The notes below the pieces were generated by a model that was not told the origin of the DNA, searched no databases, and worked only from the letters and a program-made list of their open reading frames with translations. DNA of 64,000 nt from Shewanella oncorhynchi (GTDB lineage Bacteria; Pseudomonadota; Gammaproteobacteria; Enterobacterales; Shewanellaceae): positions 23,483 through 87,482 of the forward strand of contig NZ_JABAEB010000017.1 of assembly GCF_012584455.1 (NCBI RefSeq). Reading direction: 5' to 3'. A program made the position numbers and the translations under genes. This document shows, piece by piece, positions 63,927 through 64,000 of the stretch. Numbering within the stretch: position 1 is the stretch's first letter; each line of letters begins with the position of its first letter.

Positions 63927-64000
63927 TGTAGTGGTCAAGTAAAATTGGCCACGGTTTTAGAGTCATTCCAATATAAACGTTCTGACTCATTTGGCGTTAA
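63927..64000 (-). mobile_element. End of an IS element with transposase C-terminus
   Basis: On the minus strand the window edge encodes the last 21 residues of a transposase-like protein ending WNDSKTVANFT, with TGA at 63937-63935. The plus-strand sequence TGTAGTGGTCAAG (63927 on) followed by TTGGCCAC is the likely terminal inverted repeat and overlaps the stop. IS3-like is suggested by the TG-TGGTCA terminus; family not certain. Confidence 0.6.

Overview
The window looks like the chromosome of a Shewanella species (Gammaproteobacteria, Alteromonadales). The evidence is the gene content and protein similarity: an isc operon with closely enterobacterial-like proteins, the 8-amino-Kdo genes kdnA and kdnB beside kdsB (a Shewanella hallmark), a small tetraheme cytochrome c, a DUF3334 protein, and a KdnA/KdnB/KdsB/DUF2897 cluster. 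Species identity is inferred from memory of these families, not from a search. Nearly all of the window is ordinary core chromosome; accessory features are confined to a truncated umuC near 46 kb and an insertion-sequence edge at the right end.

Layout. 1-7.8 kb: cysE (cut by the window edge), then the Fe-S assembly operon iscR-iscS-iscU-iscA-hscB-hscA-fdx behind two IscR type-1 sites, a terminator, rimK, and a detached iscX. 7.9-9.7 kb: a 55-residue His-rich membrane protein with CRP-like and FNR-like sites, ndk, and an ibpA-type small heat-shock gene with a sigma-32 promoter and a ROSE-like RNA thermometer. 9.7-13.7 kb: ilvI-ilvH and a Bcr/CflA-type exporter. 14.1-16.1 kb: a large exported lipoprotein behind four PhoB half-sites. 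16.2-22.8 kb: a MocR-type regulator divergent from a LysE exporter, a SulP transporter, a small membrane protein, a GST and trhO. 23.1-28.0 kb: two small proteins, kdsB, kdnB, kdnA and carbonic anhydrase.

28.2-38.4 kb: a porin plus PstS-like protein pair, an alpha/beta hydrolase, a yffB-dapE-M15 peptidase operon, an MFS transporter, and the PTS phosphorelay (ACT protein, ptsH, ptsI, crr). 38.5-44.6 kb: a Cache-domain chemoreceptor divergent from a CheX-like DUF3334 protein, a LacI-family regulator, a DEDDh exonuclease and the ribosomal oxygenase roxA. 45.0-49.5 kb: a umuC remnant lacking its N-terminal catalytic part, a GNAT protein and the helicase yoaA. 49.7-54.2 kb: a small tetraheme cytochrome behind a perfect FNR/EtrA box, a Fur-controlled TonB receptor, an NTF2-like protein and a DUF938 methyltransferase. 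54.3-62.8 kb: a degenerate 15-bp tandem repeat, a PuuB-like oxidase, a LysR regulator, the formaldehyde-detoxification pair frmA-frmB, sdaA, nagZ and ycfP. 62.8-64.0 kb: a GC-rich repeat-like patch, a 52-codon ORF, an IS-truncated gene fragment and the end of an IS transposase.

The parts that work together are the Fe-S cluster with its own IscR feedback, the branched-chain acetolactate synthase pair, the 8-amino-Kdo lipid A pathway, the PTS relay, and glutathione-dependent formaldehyde oxidation. Several independent regulatory signals (IscR, CRP/FNR, sigma-32/ROSE, PhoB, Fur) can be read directly. I did not find a convincing large undescribed system. The best leads are the anaerobically controlled HPGHG mini-protein, the Pho-controlled lipoprotein, the ACT-PTS linkage and the IS-truncated locus at the right edge. 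No tRNA, rRNA or CRISPR array was seen.
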